From the NCBI GenBank assembly GCA_902792635.1, contig CADBAG010000001.1, forward strand, positions 62,001 to 126,000: DNA of 64,000 bases. The letters run 5' to 3'. A model generated the notes under the pieces. It was given only the letters and a program-made list of their open reading frames with translations, was not told where the DNA came from and searched no databases. Below, piece after piece: positions 33,303 through 41,855 of the stretch (within the stretch, counting starts at the first letter, position 1; the number at the start of each line of letters is the position of its first letter). This DNA is from an uncultured Prevotellaceae bacterium (lineage in GTDB: Bacteria; Bacteroidota; Bacteroidia; Bacteroidales; Bacteroidaceae). A program made the translations under genes and the position numbers.

Positions 33303-35078
33303 TTATTCCGCCGAGTAGTCTGCTACCATCTTCCGATAGACGCTGTAGAGGCGAAGGCGGGAGATGTAACCGACGAGGTGGTTGTTGATGTCGACAACGG
33401 GAAGTGCCTCGGCGTTGGTCTTATCAAACTTCTTCATCACCTTCTCCATCGGCTCGTTGTTGTAGAGAAAAGCGGGGACCGGCGTCATGAGTTGGGCTGC
33501 CGTGTATTTCTGATAGAGCTCGGTGCGGAAGACGATGTGGCGGATCTTCAACAGGTCGATCTCGCCAAGAAGATGGCGGTCATCGTCGACGACAGGGAGA
33601 TAGTTGAAGTCGCTGTTTGACAACACGTTGACAAGCTTACCCAGTCGTAGTCCGGGCTTTACGGTGGTGACATTCTTCTCGATGACCGAGTCCATGTTCA
33701 TCAGCGTGAGGATACTCTTGTCAGTATGGTGCGTGAGGAGCTTGCCTTCACGCGCCAATCGCATGGCGTAGATGCTGTGAGGCTCGAAGATACTGATGAC
33801 CATCACGCTGACCACGGCTACGATAAGCAGTGGCACGAAGAGCTGGTAGCCTCCCGTTATCTCAGCGATTAGGAAGATGCCTGTCAGCGGGGCGTGCATG
33901 ACACCTGCCATGACGCCAGCCATGCCTAAGAGCACGAAGTTTTTCTCAGGGAGATAGACACCGATCATCTCCATATTCCACAGACGGGCGAAGAAGAAGC
34001 CGGCGAATCCGCCCACGAACAGGGAGGGTGCAAAGGTACCACCGCAACCTCCGGCTCCGTTGGTCGATGCCGTGGCAACGATTTTTGTCAGGATGACGAG
34101 ACCGATATAGACGATGAGCAGTTCTGAATGACCATAGAACACGGAGCCGTTCATGATCTGATCCCAGTCGGTGGGTGTCTTGCCGCCGAGCAGGATCGCG
34201 AGTCCGTTCCAGCCCTCACCGTATAGAGACGGGAAGAAGAAGATGAGCACGCTCAGGAGGATACCTCCAGTGAAGAGTTTCTCGTAAGGATGCTTCCGCA
34301 TCTTGGCATAGCGCCCTTCGCACCAGGTCATACCCCGCATGAAATAGAGGCTGACGAAGCCGCAGAAGACGCCTAAGAGGATGGTCCCCGGCACGCGCTC
34401 CACATTCCAAGCACTGTCGAGCTGGAACGTGAACATCGTTGAGGTGCCAGCGAGCATATAGCTCACAACATCGGCTGTGATGGTAGCGATAAGGATCGGT
34501 ACGATAGATGCCATGTTCATGTCGATCATCAGTACCTCAAGGGTGAAGACCAGTCCGGCTATCGGCGCTTTGTAGATGCCAGCGATAGCTGCTGCGGCAC
34601 CACAGCCGACGAGCACCATGAGCTGCCGGTTGTTCATGCGGAAGATGCGCCCGAGATTGGAGCCGATGGCGGAGCCCGTGAGCACGATAGGAGCCTCGGC
34701 ACCCACTGATCCACCAAAGCCGATGGTTATTGCCGAAGCGACGATGGAGGTCCAGCAGTTGTGAGGTTTGAGTCTCGACTGCTTGGTGGAGATAGCGTAG
34801 AGCACGCGTGTGATACCGTGGGAGATATTGTCGCGGACCACATATTTAATAAAGAGCATCGTCAGCCAAATACCGATGACTGGGAAGACAAGGTAGAGCC
34901 AGTTGGCTCTGTCCGTCACAAAACCATTCGTCAGCAGGTTCTGTATCAGGGCGATAAGCTTATGAAGAATAAATGCTGCAAGGGAGGCAAAGATACCGAT
35001 GGCGAACGCCAACAGCGATGTCATCTGCCGGTCGGTGAGATTGTGCTCCCTCCACGCTATGACCTTATCGAGCACCAT
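33303..35078 (-). CDS. ClC-type chloride channel/antiporter with CBS domains
   Basis: 591 residues. The ClC membrane domain (about 20-440) shows GSVGAEAP at 124-130 with the gating glutamate E128 kept, and GGTFAPSLF near 360 of the anion-binding site; two CBS domains follow (about 460-585). Keeping the gating glutamate fits either a channel or an H+/Cl- antiporter. It follows tsaC by 7 bases, an arrangement common in Bacteroidales. The stop is 3 bases from a family-2 repeat. Confidence 0.93.
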   Translation of the reverse strand: MVLDKVIAWREHNLTDRQMTSLLAFAIGIFASLAAFILHKLIALIQNLLTNGFVTDRANWLYLVFPVIGIWLTMLFIKYVVRDNISHGITRVLYAISTKQSRLKPHNCWTSIVASAITIGFGGSVGAEAPIVLTGSAIGSNLGRIFRMNNRQLMVLVGCGAAAAIAGIYKAPIAGLVFTLEVLMIDMNMASIVPILIATITADVVSYMLAGTSTMFTFQLDSAWNVERVPGTILLGVFCGFVSLYFMRGMTWCEGRYAKMRKHPYEKLFTGGILLSVLIFFFPSLYGEGWNGLAILLGGKTPTDWDQIMNGSVFYGHSELLIVYIGLVILTKIVATASTNGAGGCGGTFAPSLFVGGFAGFFFARLWNMEMIGVYLPEKNFVLLGMAGVMAGVMHAPLTGIFLIAEITGGYQLFVPLLIVAVVSVMVISIFEPHSIYAMRLAREGKLLTHHTDKSILTLMNMDSVIEKNVTTVKPGLRLGKLVNVLSNSDFNYLPVVDDDRHLLGEIDLLKIRHIVFRTELYQKYTAAQLMTPVPAFLYNNEPMEKVMKKFDKTNAEALPVVDINNHLVGYISRLRLYSVYRKMVADYSAE

Positions 35079-35085
35079 TATCTCT

Positions 35086-35655
35086 TTATTTTCTAATGAT
35101 TGTCACTTCCCCGTCTGGTTTGAGCTTGATGATAGAGCTTGGGGTATGGGGTTTGTGCTCCTGACGGCGTGAGAAGCAGACGTAGTCGACACTGTCGAGT
35201 AGTTCCTGGCTGATGTCGGAATAGTTTTGAGCTGCGGGCTGACCACTGATGTTGGCACTCGTCGAGACGAGGGCTTTCTGGAAACGGTAGCACAACTCGT
35301 GAGAGAAAGGCTCTTTGGTGATACGCAGGGCGATAGATCCGTCTTCAGCAATGAGGTTAGGAGCGAGGTTCACGGCGCCATCGAGGATAACGGTGGTCGG
35401 TTTGATGGCAGCATCGAGCAGATCCCAGGCCACGGCGGGCACGTTGCGCACATAGCGCTGCAGACGGGCGTCACTGTCGACAAGACAGATGAGGGCCTTG
35501 GTGTCGTCACGATGTTTGATCTTATACACTTTAGCTACAGCCTCGGGGTTTGTAGCATCGCAACCGATTCCCCATACGGTATCGGTAGGGTAGAGGATGA
35601 CGCCGCCTTCTTTCAGAACCTTCACGGCGTTTTTGATGTCTTCTTCTTGTGTCAT
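35086..35655 (-). CDS. tsaC: L-threonylcarbamoyladenylate synthase (TsaC/Sua5/YrdC)
   Basis: Makes threonylcarbamoyl-AMP for the t6A modification of tRNA. 189 residues from the ATG at 35653-35655 (MTQEEDIKNAVKVL). YPTDTVWGIGCDATN, KIKHRDDTKALICLV, LRITKEPFSHEL and STSANISGQPA are the family blocks. An in-frame TTG further upstream lies inside the promoter box, so it was not used as the start. First gene of a tsaC-clc pair. Confidence 0.94.
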   Translation of the reverse strand: MTQEEDIKNAVKVLKEGGVILYPTDTVWGIGCDATNPEAVAKVYKIKHRDDTKALICLVDSDARLQRYVRNVPAVAWDLLDAAIKPTTVILDGAVNLAPNLIAEDGSIALRITKEPFSHELCYRFQKALVSTSANISGQPAAQNYSDISQELLDSVDYVCFSRRQEHKPHTPSSIIKLKPDGEVTIIRK

Positions 35656-35676
35656 ATTAATTTGTACATTATAATG

Positions 35677-35684
35677 CAAAGATA
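35677..35684 (-). promoter_or_regulatory. Promoter -7 box for tsaC-clc
   Basis: TATCTTTG on the minus strand, 21 bases from the tsaC ATG. Confidence 0.6.
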
Positions 35685-35769
35685 CATAATCTTTAGAGGT
35701 TAAACAAAAATACTTTCATTTTTTGCAAAAAAAAATGTTCGGATACTTAGCTTTTCTCTTTTTAATTAT

Positions 35770-35777
35770 TACCTTTG
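35770..35777 (+). promoter_or_regulatory. Promoter -7 box for the ROK kinase
   Basis: TACCTTTG on the plus strand; predicted leader about 65 bases, AT-rich, without an obvious structure. Confidence 0.6.
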
Positions 35778-35848
35778 CAGTGATAAGTAGGTTCTAAGAT
35801 TAGGACTTAACGAAGACATTAATATTAACAGACTAAAAACATATCATT

Positions 35849-36826
35849 ATGGAAGAACCCGTATTGAAGCCGTACGTCATCGGTCTTGACCTCGGCGGCA
35901 CAAATTCAGTGTTTGGTATTGTCGACGCTCGTGGAGACATCAAGGCGACAACAGCTATAAAGACTCAGGGCTACGACAAGGTGGACGATTATGTGAATGC
36001 CTGCGTGGACGCCTTGCAGGTGATCATCGAACAGGTCGGTGGCATTGACAAGATCAAGTCGATGGGTATCGGTGCGCCTAACGGCAACTATTACACGGGC
36101 ACCATCGAGTTTGCTCCGAACCTTGCCTGGGCTCACGATTGCATCGTGCCTTTAGCAAGCATGTTCTCTGAGAAGCTTGGTGTGCCAGTGGCTCTGACCA
36201 ATGATGCTAATGCAGCAGCCTTAGGTGAGATGACTTATGGTGCTGCTCGTGGCATGAAGAACTTCATCGAGATCACGCTCGGTACGGGTGTCGGCTCTGG
36301 TATTGTCATCAATGGTCAGCTTGTCTATGGCTGCGATGGCTTCGCCGGTGAGTTAGGTCACGTGACGATGGTTCGCGGTGAGAACGGTCGTGTGTGTGGC
36401 TGTGGCCGTAAGGGCTGCCTCGAGGCTTACTGCTCTGCTACGGGTGTGGCTCGTACTGCTCGTGAGATGTTAGAGAAGACCAAGCGTCCGTCGCTGCTCC
36501 GTGAGCTCGAGCCGGAGAAGATCACGTCGCTCGACGTCAGTATCGCTGCCGGCAAGGGCGATGAGATGGCAAAGGAAATCTACGACTTCACGGGCCACAT
36601 GCTCGGTGAGGCTTGCGCTGACTTCGCTGCATTCTCTTCTCCTGAGGCTTTCATCTTCTTCGGTGGCATGACAAAGGCCGGTGACCTGCTGATGAAACCG
36701 CTGAAAGAGGCTTACGATGAGCATGTGCTGAAGATCTTCAAAGGTAAGGCTAAGTTCCTGCTCAGCAGCCTTGACGGTAGCTCGGCAGCTGTCCTCGGCG
36801 CTTCGGCAGTGGGATGGGATATGTAG
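35849..36826 (+). CDS. ROK family glucokinase
   Basis: A cytoplasmic sugar kinase of 325 residues. ATP-binding IGLDLGGTNSVFGIV at 11-25, catalytic NDANAAALGE near 117-126, GELGHVTM and the ROK zinc motif CGCGRKGCLE near 193-202 are all present. Most likely phosphorylates glucose, although mannose or N-acetyl sugars cannot be excluded. No transcriptional-repressor HTH at the N-terminus, so it is an enzyme. Monocistronic; a family-2 repeat starts right after its stop. Confidence 0.93.
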   Translation: MEEPVLKPYVIGLDLGGTNSVFGIVDARGDIKATTAIKTQGYDKVDDYVNACVDALQVIIEQVGGIDKIKSMGIGAPNGNYYTGTIEFAPNLAWAHDCIVPLASMFSEKLGVPVALTNDANAAALGEMTYGAARGMKNFIEITLGTGVGSGIVINGQLVYGCDGFAGELGHVTMVRGENGRVCGCGRKGCLEAYCSATGVARTAREMLEKTKRPSLLRELEPEKITSLDVSIAAGKGDEMAKEIYDFTGHMLGEACADFAAFSSPEAFIFFGGMTKAGDLLMKPLKEAYDEHVLKIFKGKAKFLLSSLDGSSAAVLGASAVGWDM

Positions 36827-37108
36827 AAGCCTACCCAAGCCCTCAGGCCTACCCAAGCCCTCCCTAAAGGGAGGGATGTTGATTACTTATAGAGCCGATG
36901 AAAGAGCCAAAAAAAACGTGAGGCTTGAGTTGGAATATAAAATTAGCCCCAGGCAACGTTTGTCGTTTGCCTGGGGCTAATTGTATTTGTAGTGATTTAT
37001 AAGTTTATTTGTGTGGATTAGCAAGTTTATCAGTGCTCTTACTTGCTCTCTTGATTGCTCTTTTGGTAATCAACATCCCTCCCTTTAGGGAGGGCTTGGG
37101 TAGGCCTT
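36827..37108. repeat. Family-2 repeat with duplicated left arm and nested palindrome
   Basis: The left arm is partly duplicated (GCCTACCCAAGCCCTC twice), then the full CCTCCCTAAAGGGAGG hairpin and ATGTTGATTAC; the right arm lies at about 37066-37108. Between them is a 16-bp palindrome (36941-36956 with 36967-36982, core TTAGCCCCAGGCAA) that matches the family-1 hairpin. The right part encodes the last residues of the PerM-like gene. Confidence 0.82.
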
Positions 37109-38178
37109 AGCTCTTCCTCCTTCGTCACATACCTCTTCCAATATGCTATGATAAGCGTGGTGAGAGGCAGAGCGATGATCAGGCCAATGAACCCAAGGAG
37201 GGCACCCCACACAGAGAGGGCGAGGAGAAGGATAGCCGGGTTGAGGCCCATGGCCTTACCCATGATCTTCGGGGTCACGACCATATCCGTGATGACCTGC
37301 ACGACGATGAAGAGTCCTACAGCCATACCGAAGATGAGCCAGAAGCTCTGACTCGTGTCTGCTGCTTTCAGCATAGCAAGAAAAGCCGTGGGGATCAGCG
37401 CAAAGGTATGCATGTAAGGGATGAGGTCAAGGATACCGATGAGGATACCCAAGCTGATGGCCATCGGGAAGTCCATGATTGTGAAACCGATGCAGAACAT
37501 GATAGCCATACAGAGAGCCACGAGACCTTGACCGCGGATATAGTTGTTGAGCTCGCGCTCCACATCCTGTGCTAACTCATGCCAGAAAGGCCGGTTCTTC
37601 TTTGGGAAGATACGGATCCAGTTGGTCGTGAGATACTCGTAGTCGAGAAGGATGAAGAATGTATAGAGCAGGGTGATGAGTGAAGCTACGATACTGATGA
37701 CGACGTTCGCCGTCTGGCCTAAGACACTGAAGACCTTCGGCATGGCAGTCTTCAAAGCATCAGCGAAGTCTTTGCTCTTGAAGAACTGCTCTATCTGATG
37801 CTGGTTCTCCGTTATCTTCTCAGAGAGCCAGGCTGAGAGGTCATTGGTGTGCGTGCTCGTGTGCATCCAGTTGGCAAGGATGTCGTAGAGTTTCTGGAAC
37901 TGTTCTATCATCGGAGGAATGATGAGATAGATGATACCTCCGATGATAGCAATGACGAAGATGAGCGTGATGATGATCGAGAGTGCACGCACGTGGACGT
38001 GGAGCTTGTTCTCGATGAACTTCACGACAGGGAAGAGCAGATAAGCGAAGACCCATGCCACAAAGAAGGGGATGAGCACAGCGCTCAGATACTTGACAAG
38101 GAGGATAACGGCAATGACTAAGAGCACGATGCCGCTATATCGGATGAATTTATCAAATGTAATCTCTTTTTGTGGCAT
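37039..38178 (-). CDS. AI-2E/PerM family membrane protein
   Basis: 379 residues with about eight hydrophobic helices in the AI-2E (PerM/TqsA) pattern: two near the N-terminus, a soluble insert of about 75-150, then LGILIGILDLIPYMHTF and PKIMGKAMGLNPAILLLAL in the C-terminal half, both typical. Members are exporters or Na+/H+ antiporters; the substrate here is unknown. The tail RPTQALPKGRDVDY and the residues after it are encoded by a family-2 repeat arm, so the native C-terminus has been replaced or extended. It follows the C69 peptidase by 13 bases. Confidence 0.88.
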   Translation of the reverse strand: MPQKEITFDKFIRYSGIVLLVIAVILLVKYLSAVLIPFFVAWVFAYLLFPVVKFIENKLHVHVRALSIIITLIFVIAIIGGIIYLIIPPMIEQFQKLYDILANWMHTSTHTNDLSAWLSEKITENQHQIEQFFKSKDFADALKTAMPKVFSVLGQTANVVISIVASLITLLYTFFILLDYEYLTTNWIRIFPKKNRPFWHELAQDVERELNNYIRGQGLVALCMAIMFCIGFTIMDFPMAISLGILIGILDLIPYMHTFALIPTAFLAMLKAADTSQSFWLIFGMAVGLFIVVQVITDMVVTPKIMGKAMGLNPAILLLALSVWGALLGFIGLIIALPLTTLIIAYWKRYVTKEEELRPTQALPKGRDVDYQKSNQESK

Positions 38179-38191
38179 AAGCTATTGTGTT

Positions 38192-39835
38192 TTATTTCGT
38201 TGGTACTTCGAACTTGTCGCCGGTCTCCTTGACGAGCTTTTCTTTGAAAGATTCGGAGTAGCCAGGACGCTGCACGGTGGCACCGATACCTTCCGGTGTG
38301 CGCTCGAACTTACCGTCTTTCTCCGGCTTCACGATCATGTCGTTGTACTTCACGATGAGGTGGAAAGCGAGCTGCTGCCAACGGGCGAGCATCTGCTGAG
38401 CTTTCTCGTTGCTGTAATCGTTGAGATAACGGAGAGCTGCTGCTTTATCCGATTTATAGAGTTCAGTAGCCTTTGCCTCTACTGAAGCCTGATTAGCAAG
38501 ATAACTGTTGTCGAGACTGTCGCGTACCTCCTTGAGACTCGGGAACATCAGCGAATAGCGCGGATAGACCATGTTGCTCACCCAGTTGCATACCCAGTAT
38601 GCATTTTTCATGGAGAATGTCACGGCGTCAGCACCCGGTGTGTTGTAGCACTCCGGCTGCACGGTGTTGCCACAGTAGATCGGTGTGTAAGCCACCATGT
38701 TACCATCGTCGTTGCCGAACCACAGTACGCCACCGATCTCACGCGGCATCCATGAACGCATCTGTGAGACATAAGAGAAGCCTGTCTGTTGTGTGGAGGT
38801 TGGACGCTCGTTGAAATACTGCTTGCCATTGACCTTGAAGAACAATGGAGTGGGGCGATAAGGCATCTGCCAGATACCCCCACCGATATCCTTGCCATCG
38901 GCCACAGACATCACCGTGCCTTCGAAGTGGTCGCGCATATCAGCCTCGAGGTCTTTGACGCTCAGCTTCTTGTCGGGGATAATCCAGAGCGGCATGTCCT
39001 CAGCATTCTTGTCCTTGCCAAGAGCCCAGGGGAGCCAGCGGCTCATATCCTTATGATGATTGAAGAAGCTCCACACGCGCGCATCGCAGATACGGCGGCC
39101 GGAGAAGTCGGGGAAAGCATAGGTATTCTTCCACGAGAAATCCTTGTCGGAGCCTTTGTACCAGCCTTTCTCTTTGGCGAAGCTGACGACATTCTTACTG
39201 TGCAGCACCTCGGTTTTATACTGTGAAAATACGCCGATGCGGCTCTGGTTGGCATGACCACAGATCGCATTGTCAGGGATACGTACAGCGACCCATACCA
39301 CTTTCTGCTTCTTGTCGCCACCGCAGCCCATCATCTCCATGATCCAAGCCTCGTTGGGGTCGCAGATGGTGAAGGTCTCACCCTCAGAGTTGTAGCCGTA
39401 TTTCTCAGCGAGAGAGGTCATGACCTTGATGGCTTCGCGTGCAGTCTTGGAGCGCTGCAAAGCGATATAGATCAGTGAGCCGTAATCGATGATACCTGTG
39501 GTATCGACCATCTCTTCGCGGCCACCGTAGGTCGTCTCACCGATAGTCACCTGGAACTCATTGATGTTGCCGATGACATTGTAGGTCTGTGGTGCCTCGG
39601 GGATCTCACCGTGATACTTCTTTGTATCCCAGTCGATGATCTTACGCATCGTACCTTTAGGATGAGTACCTGCTGCATAGTGGGCCAAGCCGATGAACAT
39701 ACCATAGTCGTCGGCATTGTAGGTACACATTACGGAGCCGTCAACGGATGCTCCCTTGCCCACGATGAAGTTAGTGCAAGCGGAAGCGGCCGTCGCTACG
39801 ATTAAGAAAAGTGCTGTCAGTATATGTTTCCTCAT
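38192..39835 (-). CDS. C69 family dipeptidase
   Basis: An exported N-terminal-nucleophile hydrolase of 547 residues. The signal peptide ends TAASA, and cleavage would expose C20 (CTNFIVGKGASVDGS), the family's catalytic cysteine. GDPNEAWIME-like ICDPNEAWIMEMMG, VAVRIPDN and WGNDDG-like WFGNDDGNM follow. Such enzymes cut dipeptides, giving amino acids to a peptide-fermenting cell. It lies 66 bases after the DUF4296 lipoprotein gene, across an AT-rich 8-bp repeat tract. Confidence 0.92.
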   Translation of the reverse strand: MRKHILTALFLIVATAASACTNFIVGKGASVDGSVMCTYNADDYGMFIGLAHYAAGTHPKGTMRKIIDWDTKKYHGEIPEAPQTYNVIGNINEFQVTIGETTYGGREEMVDTTGIIDYGSLIYIALQRSKTAREAIKVMTSLAEKYGYNSEGETFTICDPNEAWIMEMMGCGGDKKQKVVWVAVRIPDNAICGHANQSRIGVFSQYKTEVLHSKNVVSFAKEKGWYKGSDKDFSWKNTYAFPDFSGRRICDARVWSFFNHHKDMSRWLPWALGKDKNAEDMPLWIIPDKKLSVKDLEADMRDHFEGTVMSVADGKDIGGGIWQMPYRPTPLFFKVNGKQYFNERPTSTQQTGFSYVSQMRSWMPREIGGVLWFGNDDGNMVAYTPIYCGNTVQPECYNTPGADAVTFSMKNAYWVCNWVSNMVYPRYSLMFPSLKEVRDSLDNSYLANQASVEAKATELYKSDKAAALRYLNDYSNEKAQQMLARWQQLAFHLIVKYNDMIVKPEKDGKFERTPEGIGATVQRPGYSESFKEKLVKETGDKFEVPTK

Positions 39836-39901
39836 AATCTCATTATTACATTATTACAATATTATAATGTTTCAATATTTCATTATTTCAATCTTTCAAT
39901 A
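39836..39901. repeat. Degenerate 8-bp array between DUF4296 and C69 genes
   Basis: On the minus strand it reads as ATTGAAAG/AATGAAAT units with TGA on the coding strand of the DUF4296 gene that ends beside it. Confidence 0.65.
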
Positions 39902-40762
39902 TTACCTCATCACCTGTGGCCTCATCCTCTCTGAGTCCGGCACATTGGGGTTGACAGGAATTCGTCCGTTAGGCGGTGTCATAGGCGTAGAAGGTGCATT
40001 GCTCTTCTTAGGATGTACTCGGATAAGTTGGATGTCGTGGATACTCATCAACTGGAGTGTCGTGGACGAACTGTTGGCATTGTTGTTCTTTGTCAGCAGG
40101 AAGAAACCGCGGATGCGCTTGATACCGAGGCTGTCGTTGTCCATGATCTGCAAGGTGGAAGGCATCGAAGAGGATAAGTGTGTCACTGTAGAGGCGACAC
40201 TGTCGTTGCCTAATGTGGCAGAGAGCACTACGACGCCATCGCGCATGCCATCCTGGAAGATGAAATCTGATTTGAAGCTGAGTAACAGAATGTCTCCTTT
40301 GTGGAAGGTCGTATCCGTCTTGAGGTCGAAGGAATAGAGGTTGAACGGCTCATTGGGGATAAGAACAATCGACTTATCTCCATTCCATACATCGGCAGAG
40401 TCGCCCTGAGCCGTGACGCCACCTGTCGAGCCCGCACCCATCTTGTCAGCTTCCTCCTGCATACGGTCGGAGATATGCTGATACATGGTGTGGAGCTGGT
40501 CGGTGTGTCGCATGTAATAGACCATCGACGAGTCGAAGTCGCTTTGCGAGACATCATATTTCTTTAATACTGCAGCACGATAAGCCACTGCGTTCTGCGC
40601 ATACCCTCCCTTAGCCTGCTGCGCCATGGCATCAGCAAGATGATAGTCGTAGAGGATCTCCTCCATCTCGCCGGAGGAGATGATGTGCTTGTTGTCATCG
40701 CAACTCACGGTAAGGAGCGCTACGACGAATGCAGCAATAAAGAAAAATAATGTCTTTCGCAT
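39902..40762 (-). CDS. DUF4296 family lipoprotein
   Basis: 286 residues. The signal ends LLTVSC with the lipid-anchored C21. The domain beginning IISSGEMEEILYDYHLADAMAQQ is the DUF4296 signature of Bacteroidota. Residues 135-245 form a beta-rich region and the end is proline-rich. Function unknown. It sits 3 bases after lspA, whose enzyme would process its signal peptide. Confidence 0.85.
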   Translation of the reverse strand: MRKTLFFFIAAFVVALLTVSCDDNKHIISSGEMEEILYDYHLADAMAQQAKGGYAQNAVAYRAAVLKKYDVSQSDFDSSMVYYMRHTDQLHTMYQHISDRMQEEADKMGAGSTGGVTAQGDSADVWNGDKSIVLIPNEPFNLYSFDLKTDTTFHKGDILLLSFKSDFIFQDGMRDGVVVLSATLGNDSVASTVTHLSSSMPSTLQIMDNDSLGIKRIRGFFLLTKNNNANSSSTTLQLMSIHDIQLIRVHPKKSNAPSTPMTPPNGRIPVNPNVPDSERMRPQVMR

Positions 40763-40765
40763 GTT

Positions 40766-41437
40766 TTACTCTTTCTTCTGTTCTTCCTCAGAATGATCAG
40801 TCTTCTTCACTTTTCCTCGTGCGATGTTGACCGTCTCGCCGATAACTGCTAAGTCCTTCGAGCAGAAGAGCAACAGGCAGATGACGCCTGTCGTGATAGA
40901 AGCATCAGCGAAGTTGAACACCGGTGAGAAGAACGTGAAACTCTCTCCACCTACCAATGGCACCCATGTGGGCCATGTCGTATGGATGATCGGGAAATAG
41001 AACATATCCACGACTTTACCCATCAGGAAGCCGGCATAGCCTGAGCCGAACGGCACACTGTAGGAGACAGCGTATGGCGTAGAAGCCGTGAAGCACAACC
41101 CATAGAACAACGAGTCGATGATGTTGCCCGCTGCTCCGGCTAAGACCATGGAGAGGAACACGACATAGACCATGCGTCCTTTCTGCTTCACTACCTGATA
41201 GATGAACCAACCGATAGCTGCTACAGCCACGATACGCAAGACGCTGAGGAACAGCTTGTTGACAAAGGTCATGCCCCAAGCCATTCCGTTGTTTTCTATG
41301 AACGTGATATAGAACCAGTCGGTGACTCTTATCGACTCACCGAGGGTCATTGTTGTCTTGACGTGGAGCTTTATCACCTGATCGATGATGAGGATCAAGA
41401 TGATGATCGCCCACGCCACCAGTCCTTTTCTCTTCAC
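40766..41437 (-). CDS. lspA: Lipoprotein signal peptidase
   Basis: The aspartic membrane protease that removes lipoprotein signal peptides. 223 residues, four helices. ENNGMAWGM (about 48-56), AGNIIDSLFYG with the first catalytic aspartate, and FNFADASITTG with the second are the conserved blocks. It is longer than E. coli LspA (164), mainly through a loop between the two catalytic blocks and a charged C-terminal tail, as in other Bacteroidota. Overlaps the DksA-like gene by four bases. Confidence 0.95.
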   Translation of the reverse strand: MKRKGLVAWAIIILILIIDQVIKLHVKTTMTLGESIRVTDWFYITFIENNGMAWGMTFVNKLFLSVLRIVAVAAIGWFIYQVVKQKGRMVYVVFLSMVLAGAAGNIIDSLFYGLCFTASTPYAVSYSVPFGSGYAGFLMGKVVDMFYFPIIHTTWPTWVPLVGGESFTFFSPVFNFADASITTGVICLLLFCSKDLAVIGETVNIARGKVKKTDHSEEEQKKE

Positions 41438-41811
41438 TTCTTTCGTGCGTTTTTGGTAGACACATTGAGTGTCGCGTGAGGTACCAGGCGCAACCGCTCC
41501 TTAGGGATGAGCTCTCCTGTGATGCGGTCGATGCCATAGGTCTTGTTCTTGATTCTTATGAGCGCAGCCTCGAGCGACTGAATGAACTTATACTCGCGCT
41601 GTGCTTTCTGAATGAGATTCTCACGCTCGATGACCTCCGTGCCTTCCTCCAAGATATGGTAGGTCGGCGCGGTGTCAGCATCAGTGTTGTTACCCTTGTT
41701 GCTCAACTCCTGCATGGCGTCGTTGTAGCTCTGCCTTGCAATCTTGAGCTTCTTATTGATAATCTCACGGAACTCTTCCAACTCTTCGTCAGAGTAACGC
41801 TTTACTTGCAT
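41434..41811 (-). CDS. TraR/DksA-like protein without cysteines
   Basis: 125 residues with a long helical hairpin (about 8-85), then YGIDRITGELIPKERLRLVPHATLNV, which aligns with the DksA/TraR zinc-finger region. All four zinc cysteines are absent; the usual remaining cysteine (YGIC) is D. DksA relatives act at the RNA polymerase secondary channel. Lack of zinc ligands does not exclude that. It lies between ileS and lspA, a conserved order. Confidence 0.87.
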   Translation of the reverse strand: MQVKRYSDEELEEFREIINKKLKIARQSYNDAMQELSNKGNNTDADTAPTYHILEEGTEVIERENLIQKAQREYKFIQSLEAALIRIKNKTYGIDRITGELIPKERLRLVPHATLNVSTKNARKK

Positions 41812-41855
41812 GACTATTAAGAATGATAATTAATATGGTAATTAATCCTGAATAA

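Noticed and set aside
34216-34410. Small frames inside clc, ileS and other genes
   Set aside because: Shadows without motifs or ribosome-binding context.
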